A DNA stretch of 64,000 nucleotides from Actinocatenispora rupis (GTDB taxonomy: Bacteria > Actinomycetota > Actinomycetes > Mycobacteriales > Micromonosporaceae), in assembly GCF_016861975.1 (NCBI RefSeq), contig NZ_BOMB01000010.1, forward strand, positions 369,167-433,166. Direction: 5' to 3'. The stretch's first letter is position 1. Each line of letters starts with the position of its first letter. The position numbers and the translations under genes are program-made. Below are positions 29,050-37,561 of the stretch, one piece after another. The notes beneath the pieces are model-generated. The model was not told where the DNA came from. It ran no database searches and saw only the letters and a list, made by a program, of their open reading frames with translations.

Positions 29050-29997
29050 GTGAGTCCGGTCCTGCGCCGCCGCCGCGCCGAGCAGTTCGAGCGGGCGGCC
29101 GACGGCTCCATGCCACTGATGGAGCACCTGCGGGAGCTCCGTAGCCGGCTGTTCAAGGCTGCGCTGGCGATCCTGGTCGGCTTCATCATCGGCTACGCCG
29201 TCCACACGAAGGTTCTCGACTTCCTCGTCCAGCCCTACTGCGATCTCGCGATCGCCAACCGCGGCAAACAGGGCTGCGACATCGTCACCACCGCCGTGAC
29301 GTCGTACTTCGTGGTCGGCCTGAAGCTCGCGCTGTACATCGGGCTGGTGCTCGCCTGCCCGGTCTGGCTGTACCAGCTGTGGGCGTTCATCGCGCCCGGC
29401 CTGCACGCGAACGAGCGCCGCTGGGCGTACGGGTTCGTCGGTGTGGCGGTGCCGCTGTTCGCCGGCGGCGTCACCCTGGCGTACCTGGTGGTCGCGCGGG
29501 GGCTGGAGTTCCTGCTGCCGAGCATCGCCAGCCAGGTCAAGGCGATGCTCGACGTGTCGGGCTACATCGACTTCATGACGAAGCTGATGGTCGTGTTCGG
29601 GCTGGCGCTGGAGTTCCCGCTCATCCTGGCGCTGCTCAACGCGGCCGGGATCCTCAGCGCGAAGCGGCTGCTCGGCTGGTGGCGCATCGCCGTCTTCCTG
29701 ATGTTCGTGATCTCCGCGGTCGTGACCCCGACGCCGGACCCGTTCGGCATGACGGCGCTGGCGATCCCCATGGTCATCCTGTACTTCGGGGCCGTCGGGT
29801 TCTCGTTCCTCAACGACCGGCGCAAGGCCCGCAAGCTGGCCGCCGAGTACGGCGAGGTCGACGACGACGAGGCGTCCGAGCTGGAGTACACGGCGGATCC
29901 GGTGGACGATCTGGAGCCGATCGGCGCGCCGGAGCCCATCGCGGAGGTCGAGGAGTCGCCACGGGACCGCCGCCGGCGGTTCGACGACAGCACCTGA
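29050..29997 (+). CDS. tatC: Sec-independent translocase subunit TatC
   Basis: A 315-residue membrane protein that recognises twin-arginine signal peptides. It shows the N-terminal cytosolic MPLMEHLRELRSRL motif, six membrane helices between about residues 37 and 270, and the conserved FIAPGLHANERRW loop. The acidic C-terminal tail of about 50 residues (EYGEVDDDEASELEYTADPVDD) is longer than in enterobacteria. GTG start 12 bases after the tatA stop. Confidence 0.96.
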   Translation: MSPVLRRRRAEQFERAADGSMPLMEHLRELRSRLFKAALAILVGFIIGYAVHTKVLDFLVQPYCDLAIANRGKQGCDIVTTAVTSYFVVGLKLALYIGLVLACPVWLYQLWAFIAPGLHANERRWAYGFVGVAVPLFAGGVTLAYLVVARGLEFLLPSIASQVKAMLDVSGYIDFMTKLMVVFGLALEFPLILALLNAAGILSAKRLLGWWRIAVFLMFVISAVVTPTPDPFGMTALAIPMVILYFGAVGFSFLNDRRKARKLAAEYGEVDDDEASELEYTADPVDDLEPIGAPEPIAEVEESPRDRRRRFDDST

Positions 29998-30031
29998 TCG
30001 ACCGGCGTGGATCACGCCCCGGAGGTACCGG

Positions 30032-30037
30032 TACGGT
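30032..30037 (+). promoter_or_regulatory. -10 element TACGGT, leaderless-type
   Basis: TACGGT is exactly six bases before GTG 30044. Confidence 0.5.
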
Positions 30038-30043
30038 CATGCC

Positions 30044-30946
30044 GTGATCGATGCGTCTGAGGTGGCCGTCCTGGTCAACCCGAGCGCCGGCCGGGGTCGG
30101 CGGGCCGGCGTGGTGGCCGACGTGATCGGCCGGCTGCGGGCGGCCCGGCTGACGCCGAAGCTGCTGCCCGCGCCGGACCGGGACGCCGCGCTCGCGGTGT
30201 GCCGGGAGGCCGTGGCGGAGCGGCCGGCCGCGCTGGTCGCGGTCGGCGGCGACGGGACGGTGCACCTGGCCGTACAGGCGGTTGCCGGCACCGGCGTACC
30301 GCTGGGTGTGGTGCCGATCGGTACCGGAAACGACTTCGTCGGGGCGCTGGGCATGCCGGTGGCGCCGGAGCCGGCGATCAAGGCGCTGGTCGCGGCGCTG
30401 CGCGAGGGGCACCGGCGGGTCATCGACCTGGGCCGGTCGAGCCAGCCGGGCGCCGACGACGTCTGGTACGGCACGGTCCTGTCCGCCGGGCTCGACGCCT
30501 CGATCAACGAGCGCGCCAACCGGCTGACCTGGCCCAAGGGCCCCCGCCGGTACGACGTGTCGATCCTCGCCGAGATCCTCCAGCTCGCGCCGCACGACTA
30601 CAAGCTGGTGCTCGACGGGGAGACGAGGGAACTGAGCGCGATGATCATCGCGCTGGGCAACACCGCGCGGTACGGCGGCGGCCTGCCCGTCTGCCCGAAC
30701 GCCGACCCCACCGACGGGCTGCTCGACCTGACCGTGATCAGCCCGATCGGCCGCGCCACCGCGGTGCGGATGAAGTCGCTGATGCGCAAGGCGCGCCACC
30801 TCGACCATCCGGCGGTCAGCCACCACCGGGCGCGGGTCGTGGAGATCCACGGCGAGCCCCGCCCGACGTACGCCGACGGCGAGCGCGGCCTGGCGCTGCC
30901 GGTCACCGTCGAGTGCGTACCGGGGGCGCTGACCCTGCTGGCCTGA
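30044..30946 (+). CDS. Diacylglycerol kinase-like lipid kinase
   Basis: A 300-residue member of the DAGK catalytic family (YegS/DgkB/sphingosine-kinase type), phosphorylating a membrane lipid with ATP. N-terminal VNPSAGRG, the ATP-binding VGGDGTVHL (about 67-75), GTGNDF (about 93-98), and C-terminal strands with GGGLPVCPNADPTDGLLDL are all present. It lies between tatC and a terminator. The lipid acceptor cannot be told from sequence. Confidence 0.9.
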   Translation: MIDASEVAVLVNPSAGRGRRAGVVADVIGRLRAARLTPKLLPAPDRDAALAVCREAVAERPAALVAVGGDGTVHLAVQAVAGTGVPLGVVPIGTGNDFVGALGMPVAPEPAIKALVAALREGHRRVIDLGRSSQPGADDVWYGTVLSAGLDASINERANRLTWPKGPRRYDVSILAEILQLAPHDYKLVLDGETRELSAMIIALGNTARYGGGLPVCPNADPTDGLLDLTVISPIGRATAVRMKSLMRKARHLDHPAVSHHRARVVEIHGEPRPTYADGERGLALPVTVECVPGALTLLA

Positions 30947-30962
30947 GCGCCGCCCGCGTGTG

Positions 30963-30999
30963 CGCGCCGGATCCGTTGGTACGCAAGGGATCCGGCGCG
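30963..30999. terminator. Bidirectional terminator
   Basis: A perfect 12-bp stem CGCGCCGGATCC / GGATCCGGCGCG with a 13-base loop, between the convergent lipid kinase and HAD genes. Confidence 0.7.
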
Positions 31000-31004
31000 T
31001 CGGG

Positions 31005-31778
31005 TCAGTGGTGGGCGCCGACCAGGTCGAGGACCGCGGACAGGCCGTGCACCTCGCCGGGCTCGGAGATCGGCAGGATGAGCGTCGGGCAGCCGACGGT
31101 CGCGGCGGCGGCGTCGGCCGCGGTGTCGCCGACCATCAGGGTGTGCTCGGGTTCGTGCCGGACCGCGGCGCAGCCACGGAGGAAGATCGCCGGGTCCGGC
31201 TTGCACGTACCGAGCTGGTACGACAGCAGCCAGCTGTCGACGAGGTCGGCGATGCCGAGCGTGGTGACCAGCGGCAGGATGTCGAAGCCGATGTTGCTGA
31301 CCACCGCCACCGGTACGCCCGCGGCGCGCAGCGCGGTCAGCGTCGGCACGGTGTCCGGGTAGAGCGACCAGCCGTCCGGGTCGAGGAGCCGCTCGTACAG
31401 CGCGTCGGCGAAGCCGGGGATGCCGGCGTCGACGGTGGCCGCGAGCCCGGCGTACGCGGTGCGGTGGGCGTGCTCGGACAGGTCGCGCTCGGCGTACGCC
31501 TCGGCGAGTTCGGGCGGGATGCGGCCGGGTCGGGGTCCACCGGCCCGGCCGGCGGTGACGAGCGCGTCGGCGAGCCCGGCGCAGCGGGCCGGGTCGAGGT
31601 CGGTGCCGCAGGCGCGGGCGGCGAGCCGTACCCACCGGTCGGCGGGCTCGACCTGCGCGATGGTCCCGTGGAAGTCGAACAGCACGGCGCTGGGCCGGCG
31701 CCGCCCGTCGGTACCCCCGGTCGGAACGGACGGGCCGCGGGTGGCGGCGGAACGGTCACTACTCGTGGCATCCGGCAC
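31005..31778 (-). CDS. HAD-family hydrolase with altered motif I (DFHGT)
   Basis: A 257-residue HAD-IA protein. Motif I reads FDFHGTIA: the nucleophile Asp is kept, but the usual second Asp (general acid/base, DxD) is His. Motif II (VAVVSNIGFD), motif III (CKPDP) and motif IV (MVGDTAADAAAA) are intact. The His at D+2 makes ordinary phosphatase activity uncertain. GTG 31778 is chosen because TATCGT lies six bases upstream on the minus strand. Divergent from helY. Confidence 0.85.
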   Translation of the reverse strand: MPDATSSDRSAATRGPSVPTGGTDGRRRPSAVLFDFHGTIAQVEPADRWVRLAARACGTDLDPARCAGLADALVTAGRAGGPRPGRIPPELAEAYAERDLSEHAHRTAYAGLAATVDAGIPGFADALYERLLDPDGWSLYPDTVPTLTALRAAGVPVAVVSNIGFDILPLVTTLGIADLVDSWLLSYQLGTCKPDPAIFLRGCAAVRHEPEHTLMVGDTAADAAAATVGCPTLILPISEPGEVHGLSAVLDLVGAHH

Positions 31779-31784
31779 GCGTGC

Positions 31785-31790
31785 ACGATA
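31785..31790 (-). promoter_or_regulatory. -10 element TATCGT, leaderless-type
   Basis: On the minus strand TATCGT is six bases before GTG 31778. Confidence 0.5.
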
Positions 31791-31914
31791 CCGAGGGGTC
31801 CTGACCGTCCCGCACCGGTGTTCGCGCCGGTGGTGGTTGCGCCCCGAACGACCGGTTGCGCCGGTTCGCCCGGGTGGGACAGCGTGGCCGCGACGCGGAT
31901 CGGCGCCGGCCGCA

Positions 31915-31920
31915 TAGCCT
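31915..31920 (+). promoter_or_regulatory. -10 element TAGCCT, leaderless-type
   Basis: TAGCCT is exactly six bases before the helY ATG at 31927. Confidence 0.5.
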
Positions 31921-31926
31921 TGCGGT

Positions 31927-34653
31927 ATGAGCACCCCTTCGGAGCGGTACGCCGCCGCGCAGGACCGGACGAGGTTCCCCGCCTTCACCGAGTTCGCGGC
32001 GGACCTCGGCTTCCAGCCCGACCGGTTCCAGATCGACGCCTGCCGCGCGCTGGAGGGCGGCAGCGGCGTGCTGGTCTGCGCGCCGACCGGGGCGGGCAAG
32101 ACGGTGGTCGGGGAGTTCGCGGTGCACCTGGCGCTGCGGCTGGGGCGCAAGTGCTTCTACACCACGCCGATCAAGGCGCTGTCCAACCAGAAGTTCAACG
32201 ACCTCGTCGCGCGCTACGGTGCCGACCGTGTCGGGCTGCTCACCGGCGACAACGCCATCAACCCCGAGGCACCGGTCGTGGTGATGACCACCGAGGTCCT
32301 CCGCAACATGCTGTACGCCGGATCGTCCACATTGGAGGGTCTGGGGTACGTGGTGATGGACGAGGTGCACTACCTCGCCGACCGGTTCCGCGGCGCGGTG
32401 TGGGAGGAGGTCATCATCCACCTGCCCGCATCGGTGACGCTGGTGTCGTTGTCCGCCACGGTGTCGAACGCGGAGGAGTTCGCCGACTGGCTGATCACCG
32501 TCCGCGGCACCACCGAGGTCGTCGTCAGCGAGCACCGACCCGTACCGCTGTGGCAGCACATGCTCGTCGGCCGCCGCATGTTCGACCTGTTCCACGACCG
32601 GGCCGCCGCCGAGAAGCACGAGGTCCACCCCGAGCTCCTCCGGTACTCCCGGGAGCAGTTGCGGCGGCTGGAGTTCAACGGTGGCCGGCGCGGTCGGCCG
32701 CGGCGCTGGCAGCCGCCGGCCCGGCCCGAGGTGGTGGACCGGCTGGACGGCGCCGGACTGCTGCCGGCGATCCTGTTCGTGTTCAGCCGCGCGGGCTGCG
32801 ACGCGGCGGTCGCCCAGTGCCTGCGCGCCGGGCTGCGCCTGACCACCCCGGCCGAACGGGACGAGATCCGCGCCATCGTCGAGACCCGTACGTCGGCGCT
32901 GGCCGGCGAGGACCTCACCGTCCTCGGGTACTGGGAGTGGCTGGACGGGCTGGAGCGCGGGCTCGCCGCACACCACGCTGGCATGCTGCCGGCGTTCAAG
33001 GAGGTCGTGGAGGAGCTGTTCGTCCGCGGCCTGGTGAAGGCGGTGTTCGCCACCGAGACGCTGGCGCTGGGCATCAACATGCCGGCCCGCTGCGTGGTGC
33101 TGGAGCGGCTGGTCAAGTACAACGGCGAGGCGCACGTCGACATCACGCCGGGGGAGTACACGCAGCTGACCGGGCGGGCCGGGCGGCGCGGGATCGACAT
33201 CGAGGGGCACGCCGTCGTGCTGTGGTCCCCGGAGACCGACCCGCGGCACGTCGCCGGCCTCGCCTCGACCCGGACGTACCCGCTGCGGTCGAGCTTCCGG
33301 CCCTCGTACAACATGGCGGTCAACGTGATCGACATGCTGGGCGCGGCGCGCTCGCGGGAACTGCTCGAACGCAGCTTCGCGCAGTTCCAGGCGGACCGGT
33401 CCGTCGTCGGCCTCGCCCACCAGGTACGCCGCAACGAGCACAACGCCGAGCAGCTCGCCGAACGGATGGCCTGCCACCTCGGCGACTTCGCCGAGTACCA
33501 GTCGCTGCGTACCGCGATCTCCCAGCGGGAGAAGGAACTCGGCCGCGCCGGGGCGGTCAACCGGCGGGCGCAGGCAGCGCAGGCGTTGTCCCGGCTGAAG
33601 ATCGGCGACATCATCCGGATCCCGGCCGGCCGTCGCGCCGGCCTCGCCGTGGTACTCGACCCGGGCGACACCGGCCACGACGACCCCCGCCCCCTCGTAC
33701 TGACCGAGGACCGGTGGGCCGGGCGGATCCAGGCAGCCGAGGTCGGCGGCGGCGAGTCGCTGGGCCGCATCCGCGTGCCGCGGCACTTCAACCACCGCTC
33801 CCCGCAGGCCCGCCGCGACCTCGCCGTCGCCCTGTCCCGTGCCGAAGTGGCGGCCGCGCCCGACACCCGGCGTACCCGGCGGTCCCGGTCGGCCGCCGCC
33901 GACGACGAGCAACTGCTCGACCTGCGGCGCCGGATGCGGGCACACCCCTGCCACGGCTGCGCCGACCGGGAGGACCACGCCCGCTGGGCGGCCCGCTGGG
34001 CGCGACTCGAACAGGAGACGCAGGCGCTGCGCGACAAGGTCGCCGGCCGGACCGGTTCGCTGGTCCGCACGTTCGACGACGTGTGCGCGATGCTCGCCTC
34101 CCGCGGCTACCTGGCCAGCGAGGACACCGGGTACGCGGTGACCGACGCCGGGCGTACGCTGTCGCGGATCTGGGCCGAGACCGACCTGCTCGTCGCCGAA
34201 TGCCTGCGCGAGAACATCTGGGCCGGCCTCTCCGCCCCCGAACTCGCCGCCGCCGTCTCCATGCTCGTGTACGAGGCGCGCCGCGAAGTCGAGGACCGCG
34301 TCGCCGTACCGGGCGGTCCCGTCGCGTCCGCCGTCGCCGCCGGGCTCGAACTCTTCGGCGAACTGTTCGCCGAGGAACAGCGCCACGGCCTGCGCCTCAC
34401 CCGCGAACCCGACCTCGGCTTCGTCTGGCCCACGTACCGGTGGGCCCGCGGCGAACCGCTCGCCAAGGTGCTCGCCAGCGCGCAGGGCGTCGACGGCGAG
34501 ATGCCCGCCGGCGACTTCGTACGGTGGACCCGGCAGGTCATCGACCTGCTCGAACAGATCGCCGTCGCCGCCGACGCCGACCTGCGCTCCACCTGCCGGC
34601 AGGCCGTCGACGCGCTGCGCCGCGGCGTCGTCGCCTACACCTCCGTCGGCTGA
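31927..34653 (+). CDS. helY: Ski2/Mtr4-like superfamily II helicase HelY
   Basis: A 908-residue DExH helicase. Motif I APTGAGKT (about 58-65), motif Ia TTPIKALSNQKFND, motif II DEVHYL, motif III SLSATVSNAEEF, and motifs IV-VI including TETLALGINMPAR and QLTGRAGRRGID define the Ski2-like core. The C-terminal half has the DSHCT domain (about 750-900). Mycobacterial helY occupies the same position after tatC. Related enzymes unwind RNA for decay; the bacterial role is not well defined. A strong terminator overlaps the end of the next, convergent gene. Confidence 0.93.
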   Translation: MSTPSERYAAAQDRTRFPAFTEFAADLGFQPDRFQIDACRALEGGSGVLVCAPTGAGKTVVGEFAVHLALRLGRKCFYTTPIKALSNQKFNDLVARYGADRVGLLTGDNAINPEAPVVVMTTEVLRNMLYAGSSTLEGLGYVVMDEVHYLADRFRGAVWEEVIIHLPASVTLVSLSATVSNAEEFADWLITVRGTTEVVVSEHRPVPLWQHMLVGRRMFDLFHDRAAAEKHEVHPELLRYSREQLRRLEFNGGRRGRPRRWQPPARPEVVDRLDGAGLLPAILFVFSRAGCDAAVAQCLRAGLRLTTPAERDEIRAIVETRTSALAGEDLTVLGYWEWLDGLERGLAAHHAGMLPAFKEVVEELFVRGLVKAVFATETLALGINMPARCVVLERLVKYNGEAHVDITPGEYTQLTGRAGRRGIDIEGHAVVLWSPETDPRHVAGLASTRTYPLRSSFRPSYNMAVNVIDMLGAARSRELLERSFAQFQADRSVVGLAHQVRRNEHNAEQLAERMACHLGDFAEYQSLRTAISQREKELGRAGAVNRRAQAAQALSRLKIGDIIRIPAGRRAGLAVVLDPGDTGHDDPRPLVLTEDRWAGRIQAAEVGGGESLGRIRVPRHFNHRSPQARRDLAVALSRAEVAAAPDTRRTRRSRSAAADDEQLLDLRRRMRAHPCHGCADREDHARWAARWARLEQETQALRDKVAGRTGSLVRTFDDVCAMLASRGYLASEDTGYAVTDAGRTLSRIWAETDLLVAECLRENIWAGLSAPELAAAVSMLVYEARREVEDRVAVPGGPVASAVAAGLELFGELFAEEQRHGLRLTREPDLGFVWPTYRWARGEPLAKVLASAQGVDGEMPAGDFVRWTRQVIDLLEQIAVAADADLRSTCRQAVDALRRGVVAYTSVG

Positions 34654-34659
34654 CCGGGA

Positions 34660-34686
34660 CGCCGGGCGGCGCTCAGCCGCCCGGCG
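34660..34686. terminator. Bidirectional terminator after helY
   Basis: A perfect 11-bp stem CGCCGGGCGGC / GCCGCCCGGCG with a five-base loop. The loop contains the stop codon of the minus-strand gene. Confidence 0.7.
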
Positions 34687-34987
34687 CGTCCAACGGGTAC
34701 GCCCGCCCCGGCGCCACCGCCCCCCAGATCTCCCGCAGGTCCTCGTCCAGGTCGTCGGCCTGAGCCTCGGTCCAGTCGTCGTCGTAGAGCGTGGTGCCCC
34801 ACCATTGCGCGGTGAAGAGTCCGGCCCGCAACGTCTGCGCGAATTCGTCCGCGAACCACGGCTTGTTTCCGGCCGCGACGACCGTGCCGAGCCGGGCGAT
34901 GCCGGCCGGATCTCCTTCCAGGGCGTAGTCCTGAAGCGTGGTGCGAATCCGTGGGCTGATCTGATCCACTGAGTCCAACCCCTTCAC
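34673..34987 (-). CDS. Small acidic protein, candidate immunity protein
   Basis: A 104-residue, strongly acidic, Trp-containing protein with a C-terminal run WTEAQADDLDEDLREIW. No family confidently recognised. Size, acidity and the position directly after a probable toxin, overlapping its stop by four bases (GTGA at 34984-34987), fit an immunity protein neutralising that toxin. This is inference from context. The last gene of a three-gene minus-strand unit starting at 36190. Confidence 0.6.
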   Translation of the reverse strand: MKGLDSVDQISPRIRTTLQDYALEGDPAGIARLGTVVAAGNKPWFADEFAQTLRAGLFTAQWWGTTLYDDDWTEAQADDLDEDLREIWGAVAPGRAYPLDAPGG

Positions 34988-35940
34988 CCGTCGCCGGGGG
35001 GCGAGAGCATCGGGTAACACGTGTACGCCACCCATTCGCTGGCTGTGTCGCTTCGCGCGTATACGACCAGAATGTGCGTGGAGTCTGGGAAGATCGTGGG
35101 CTGCGTACCCTGCGGGTGTTCCTTCGAACCGACGCGGCCCCAGCCACGCAGGTGGGTGCGGAAGTCCGCGCCGAAGACCCACTCCGCCGGCACCGCGATC
35201 TGGTACTGCAGCTCGTCGTCGGCGTCCGCCTTGTTGCGACGCTCCTGGTTCGCCCGGCTGTCGTGCACCCGCATCTCCGCGTACGCGAGGGACTGGGCAC
35301 TCGTGAACGCGGTCGCGTGCCTGCCGTACTTGTGCTTGCTGCCCCGCTCCCAGTCGGTTCTCGTTCCCGTGATCGGGTCGATGCCGTTGCGGGCCCGGGC
35401 CTGCAGTTGGTGGTCGGTCAACGCGGGGCCGTGCCGGTCGAGGACGTGGCCGGCGGCGAGCAGCCACTGGAGTTGGAACGCCAACAGCGCGCCGCCGCGT
35501 GCGACGAAGTCGGCGAATCCCCCCGGGCCGCCCTGCTCGGTGAAGACATGGCTCCGCTTCCGCCAGCCACCGGTCAGGGCCCTCCGCGCCCCTGGTACGC
35601 CCGGACCGCCGTGGCCGCCGTGCTCGTCGCCGATCTCCGTCGGCGCGGGGACGCCCGCGGCGCTGCCGGCGGCGTTGTCGGGGTCGACCGCCTTCAGGTA
35701 CTTCTCGATGGCGGTGGCGGCCTCCGCCAGCTTGGGGCCGGCCGGGGCGCCGGTGTCCTTCGCGGCGTGGAGGTGCGCGAGCGCCTCCCGGGGCGCCGCG
35801 CTGACGGCCCCGTCGAGTACGTGGTGGGCGCGGGTGGTGGTCTCGCTCAGCTTGGTACGCCGGGCGGTCCAGTCGAGGCCGGCGTGGCGCAACGCGATGA
35901 GCTGGGCGTCGAGCGCGGAGCGGATTTCCGGCCAGCCCAT
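34984..35940 (-). CDS. Candidate polymorphic toxin / secreted effector, unknown C-terminal domain
   Basis: A 318-residue protein. Residues 1-100 are helical with Trp at positions 3 and 24 (MGWPEIRSALDAQLIALRHAGLDW), similar in character to type VII secretion effector N-termini. A Gly/Pro-rich linker (about 95-120, GDEHGGHGGPGVPG) leads to a compact globular domain. Its pattern (ALTDHQLQARARNGIDPITGT, KYGRHATAFTSAQSLAYAE, then a C-terminal Trp/Tyr-rich beta region ending VAYTCYPM) reminds me of toxin domains at the ends of actinobacterial polymorphic toxins, but I cannot name the family or catalytic residues. Helical head, linker, compact tail, small partner upstream and small acidic gene downstream support the call. 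Confidence 0.6.
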   Translation of the reverse strand: MGWPEIRSALDAQLIALRHAGLDWTARRTKLSETTTRAHHVLDGAVSAAPREALAHLHAAKDTGAPAGPKLAEAATAIEKYLKAVDPDNAAGSAAGVPAPTEIGDEHGGHGGPGVPGARRALTGGWRKRSHVFTEQGGPGGFADFVARGGALLAFQLQWLLAAGHVLDRHGPALTDHQLQARARNGIDPITGTRTDWERGSKHKYGRHATAFTSAQSLAYAEMRVHDSRANQERRNKADADDELQYQIAVPAEWVFGADFRTHLRGWGRVGSKEHPQGTQPTIFPDSTHILVVYARSDTASEWVAYTCYPMLSPPGDG

Positions 35941-35944
35941 CGGC

Positions 35945-36190
35945 TCACACTCTCGCCGCGAACCAGTGCAGCAGGTCCGCGGTACCGACCAGCAGGTCGC
36001 CGGTACGACGGTGGGTGTCGAACGCCGCCGCGGCGGCTTTCCCGGCCTTGGGTAGTTCGGGGCGGTTGCTGCCCACGGCGAGGGTGGTGAGGGCCGCGGC
36101 GGTGGCGCGGGCGGTGGCGGCAGCGGAGGTCTCCGCCGCACCGAGGTCCCGGAGGGCGTTGGCGACGGACCCGATGTCGTCGCGCAACAT
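35945..36190 (-). CDS. Small helical protein, candidate ESX/WXG100-like partner
   Basis: An 81-residue, almost entirely helical, Ala-rich protein ending in LHWFAARV. Size and helix-turn-helix hairpin pattern (two helices around SNRPELPKAG) resemble WXG100/ESAT-6-like or LXG-chaperone proteins that pair with type VII effectors, but the exact WXG turn is absent. Its stop is four bases before the start of the 318-residue effector. ATG 36190 has TACGAT six bases upstream. Confidence 0.6.
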   Translation of the reverse strand: MLRDDIGSVANALRDLGAAETSAAATARATAAALTTLAVGSNRPELPKAGKAAAAAFDTHRRTGDLLVGTADLLHWFAARV

Positions 36191-36196
36191 GTCCGG

Positions 36197-36202
36197 ATCG
36201 TA
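36197..36202 (-). promoter_or_regulatory. -10 element TACGAT, leaderless-type
   Basis: On the minus strand TACGAT is exactly six bases before ATG 36190, so the three-gene unit has its own promoter. Confidence 0.5.
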
Positions 36203-36294
36203 CGGTGAAGGGTTGCCTGTCCGGTACCCCCAGTCGGCGCGCCGACACGGCGTGTCGATCCCTTTGCCGCCCCCCATCGGGGCCCGACTTCGGG

Positions 36295-36300
36295 CATCAT
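36295..36300 (+). promoter_or_regulatory. -10-like CATCAT, leaderless-type
   Basis: CATCAT is six bases before ATG 36307; the first T of TANNNT is missing. Confidence 0.35.
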
Positions 36301-36306
36301 GGCCGG

Positions 36307-36816
36307 ATGTCGTGGACCGCACCCGAGATCGAGCGCATCGATGAACCGGCCGTCGCCGGCGAGTTGGACATGTTCGTCGGCTGGCTCGACACGAACCGGA
36401 CCGCCCTGCTGCACAAGTGCGCCGGGCTGACCGGGGAGCAGCTGGCGCAGTGGGCCGTTCCCCCGTCGAACCTGTCGCTGCTCGGCCTGGTCCGGCACAT
36501 CACCGACATGGAGCGGACCTGGTTCCGCGTGCGGTACCGGGGGGAGGACGTCGACAAGCTGTACCCGGGGCGGGACGAGTGCTTCGAGGCTGCCGACCCG
36601 GAGCATGCCGAACGTGACCTGGAGCGGCTGACGGCGGAGTGGGAGCTGTCCCGCAAGGCGCTGGACGGCGCGGTGCTGACCGACACGTTCGAGTGGGACG
36701 GTGTGGGGACGATGTCGCTGCGCTGGATGCTGCACCACGTGATCGGTGAGTACGCGCGGCATCTCGGGCACGCCGACCTGCTGCGCGAGCGCATCGACGG
36801 CCGTACCGGGCTGTAG
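36307..36816 (+). CDS. DinB-like (DUF664) metal-binding protein
   Basis: A 169-residue four-helix-bundle protein of the DinB/YfiT-like superfamily. Three histidines in VRHITDMER and MLHHVIGEYARHLGHAD are the expected metal ligands. Related proteins include mycothiol- or bacillithiol-dependent transferases, but the function of this group is not settled. It diverges from the toxin-like unit and precedes rpe by 76 bases. Confidence 0.87.
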   Translation: MSWTAPEIERIDEPAVAGELDMFVGWLDTNRTALLHKCAGLTGEQLAQWAVPPSNLSLLGLVRHITDMERTWFRVRYRGEDVDKLYPGRDECFEAADPEHAERDLERLTAEWELSRKALDGAVLTDTFEWDGVGTMSLRWMLHHVIGEYARHLGHADLLRERIDGRTGL

Positions 36817-36878
36817 TTCGGGCCGACGCCCGTCTCACGCGGGGTGGGCGTCCCGGCGGTGACGGTGACGGCACGGCT

Positions 36879-36884
36879 TAGGAT
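36879..36884 (+). promoter_or_regulatory. -10 element TAGGAT, leaderless-type
   Basis: TAGGAT is eight bases before the rpe GTG at 36893. Confidence 0.45.
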
Positions 36885-36892
36885 GGCCGACC

Positions 36893-37561
36893 GTGGGGGA
36901 ACTGCTGATCGCGCCGAGCATCCTGTCCGCCGACTTCGCCCGACTGGCCGACGAGGCCGCCGCCGTGGCCGACGCGGTCGACTGGCTGCACGTGGACGTG
37001 ATGGACAACCATTTCGTACCCAACCTGACGATCGGGTTGCCGGTGGTGCAGAGCCTGCGCAAGGCGACCGACGTGCCGCTCGACTGCCACCTCATGATCA
37101 CCGACCCGGACCGCTGGGCCGTCGGGTACGCGGAGGCCGGCGCGCACAACGTGACGTTCCATGCCGAGGCGACGGACGAGCCGGTGGCGCTGGCGCGGCG
37201 GCTGCGCGCGGCGGGCAGCCTGGCGGGGCTGGCGATCGACCGGGACACCGCCGTCGAGCCGTACCTGGAGCTGTTGCCGGAGTTCGACACCGTGCTGATC
37301 ATGACGATCAAGGCCGGGTTCGGCGGGCAGGCGTTCCTGCCGGAGCTGCTGGACAAGGTACGTGCGGTGAAGCGGGCGCGCGGTGACCTGGCGGTGCGGA
37401 TCGAGGTGGACGGCGGGATCAACGCCGACACGATCGGGCGGGCCGCGGAGGCGGGCGCGGACGCGTTCGTCGCGGGCACGGCGATCTACGGCGCGGACGA
37501 TCCGGCGGAGGCGGCCCGCGCGCTGCGCCGGTTGGCCGGGGCGGGCGCGGCGGCGTCGTGA
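36893..37561 (+). CDS. rpe: Ribulose-phosphate 3-epimerase
   Basis: A 222-residue TIM barrel that interconverts ribulose 5-phosphate and xylulose 5-phosphate in the pentose phosphate pathway. [10 protein letters not shown], the catalytic Asp in [14 protein letters not shown], metal ligand His in DCHLMI, and phosphate-binding VDGGIN and AGTAIYG are all present. Its product ribulose 5-phosphate is also the substrate of RibB encoded just downstream. The stop overlaps the next GTG by four bases. Confidence 0.96.
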   Translation: MGELLIAPSILSADFARLADEAAAVADAVDWLHVDVMDNHFVPNLTIGLPVVQSLRKATDVPLDCHLMITDPDRWAVGYAEAGAHNVTFHAEATDEPVALARRLRAAGSLAGLAIDRDTAVEPYLELLPEFDTVLIMTIKAGFGGQAFLPELLDKVRAVKRARGDLAVRIEVDGGINADTIGRAAEAGADAFVAGTAIYGADDPAEAARALRRLAGAGAAAS

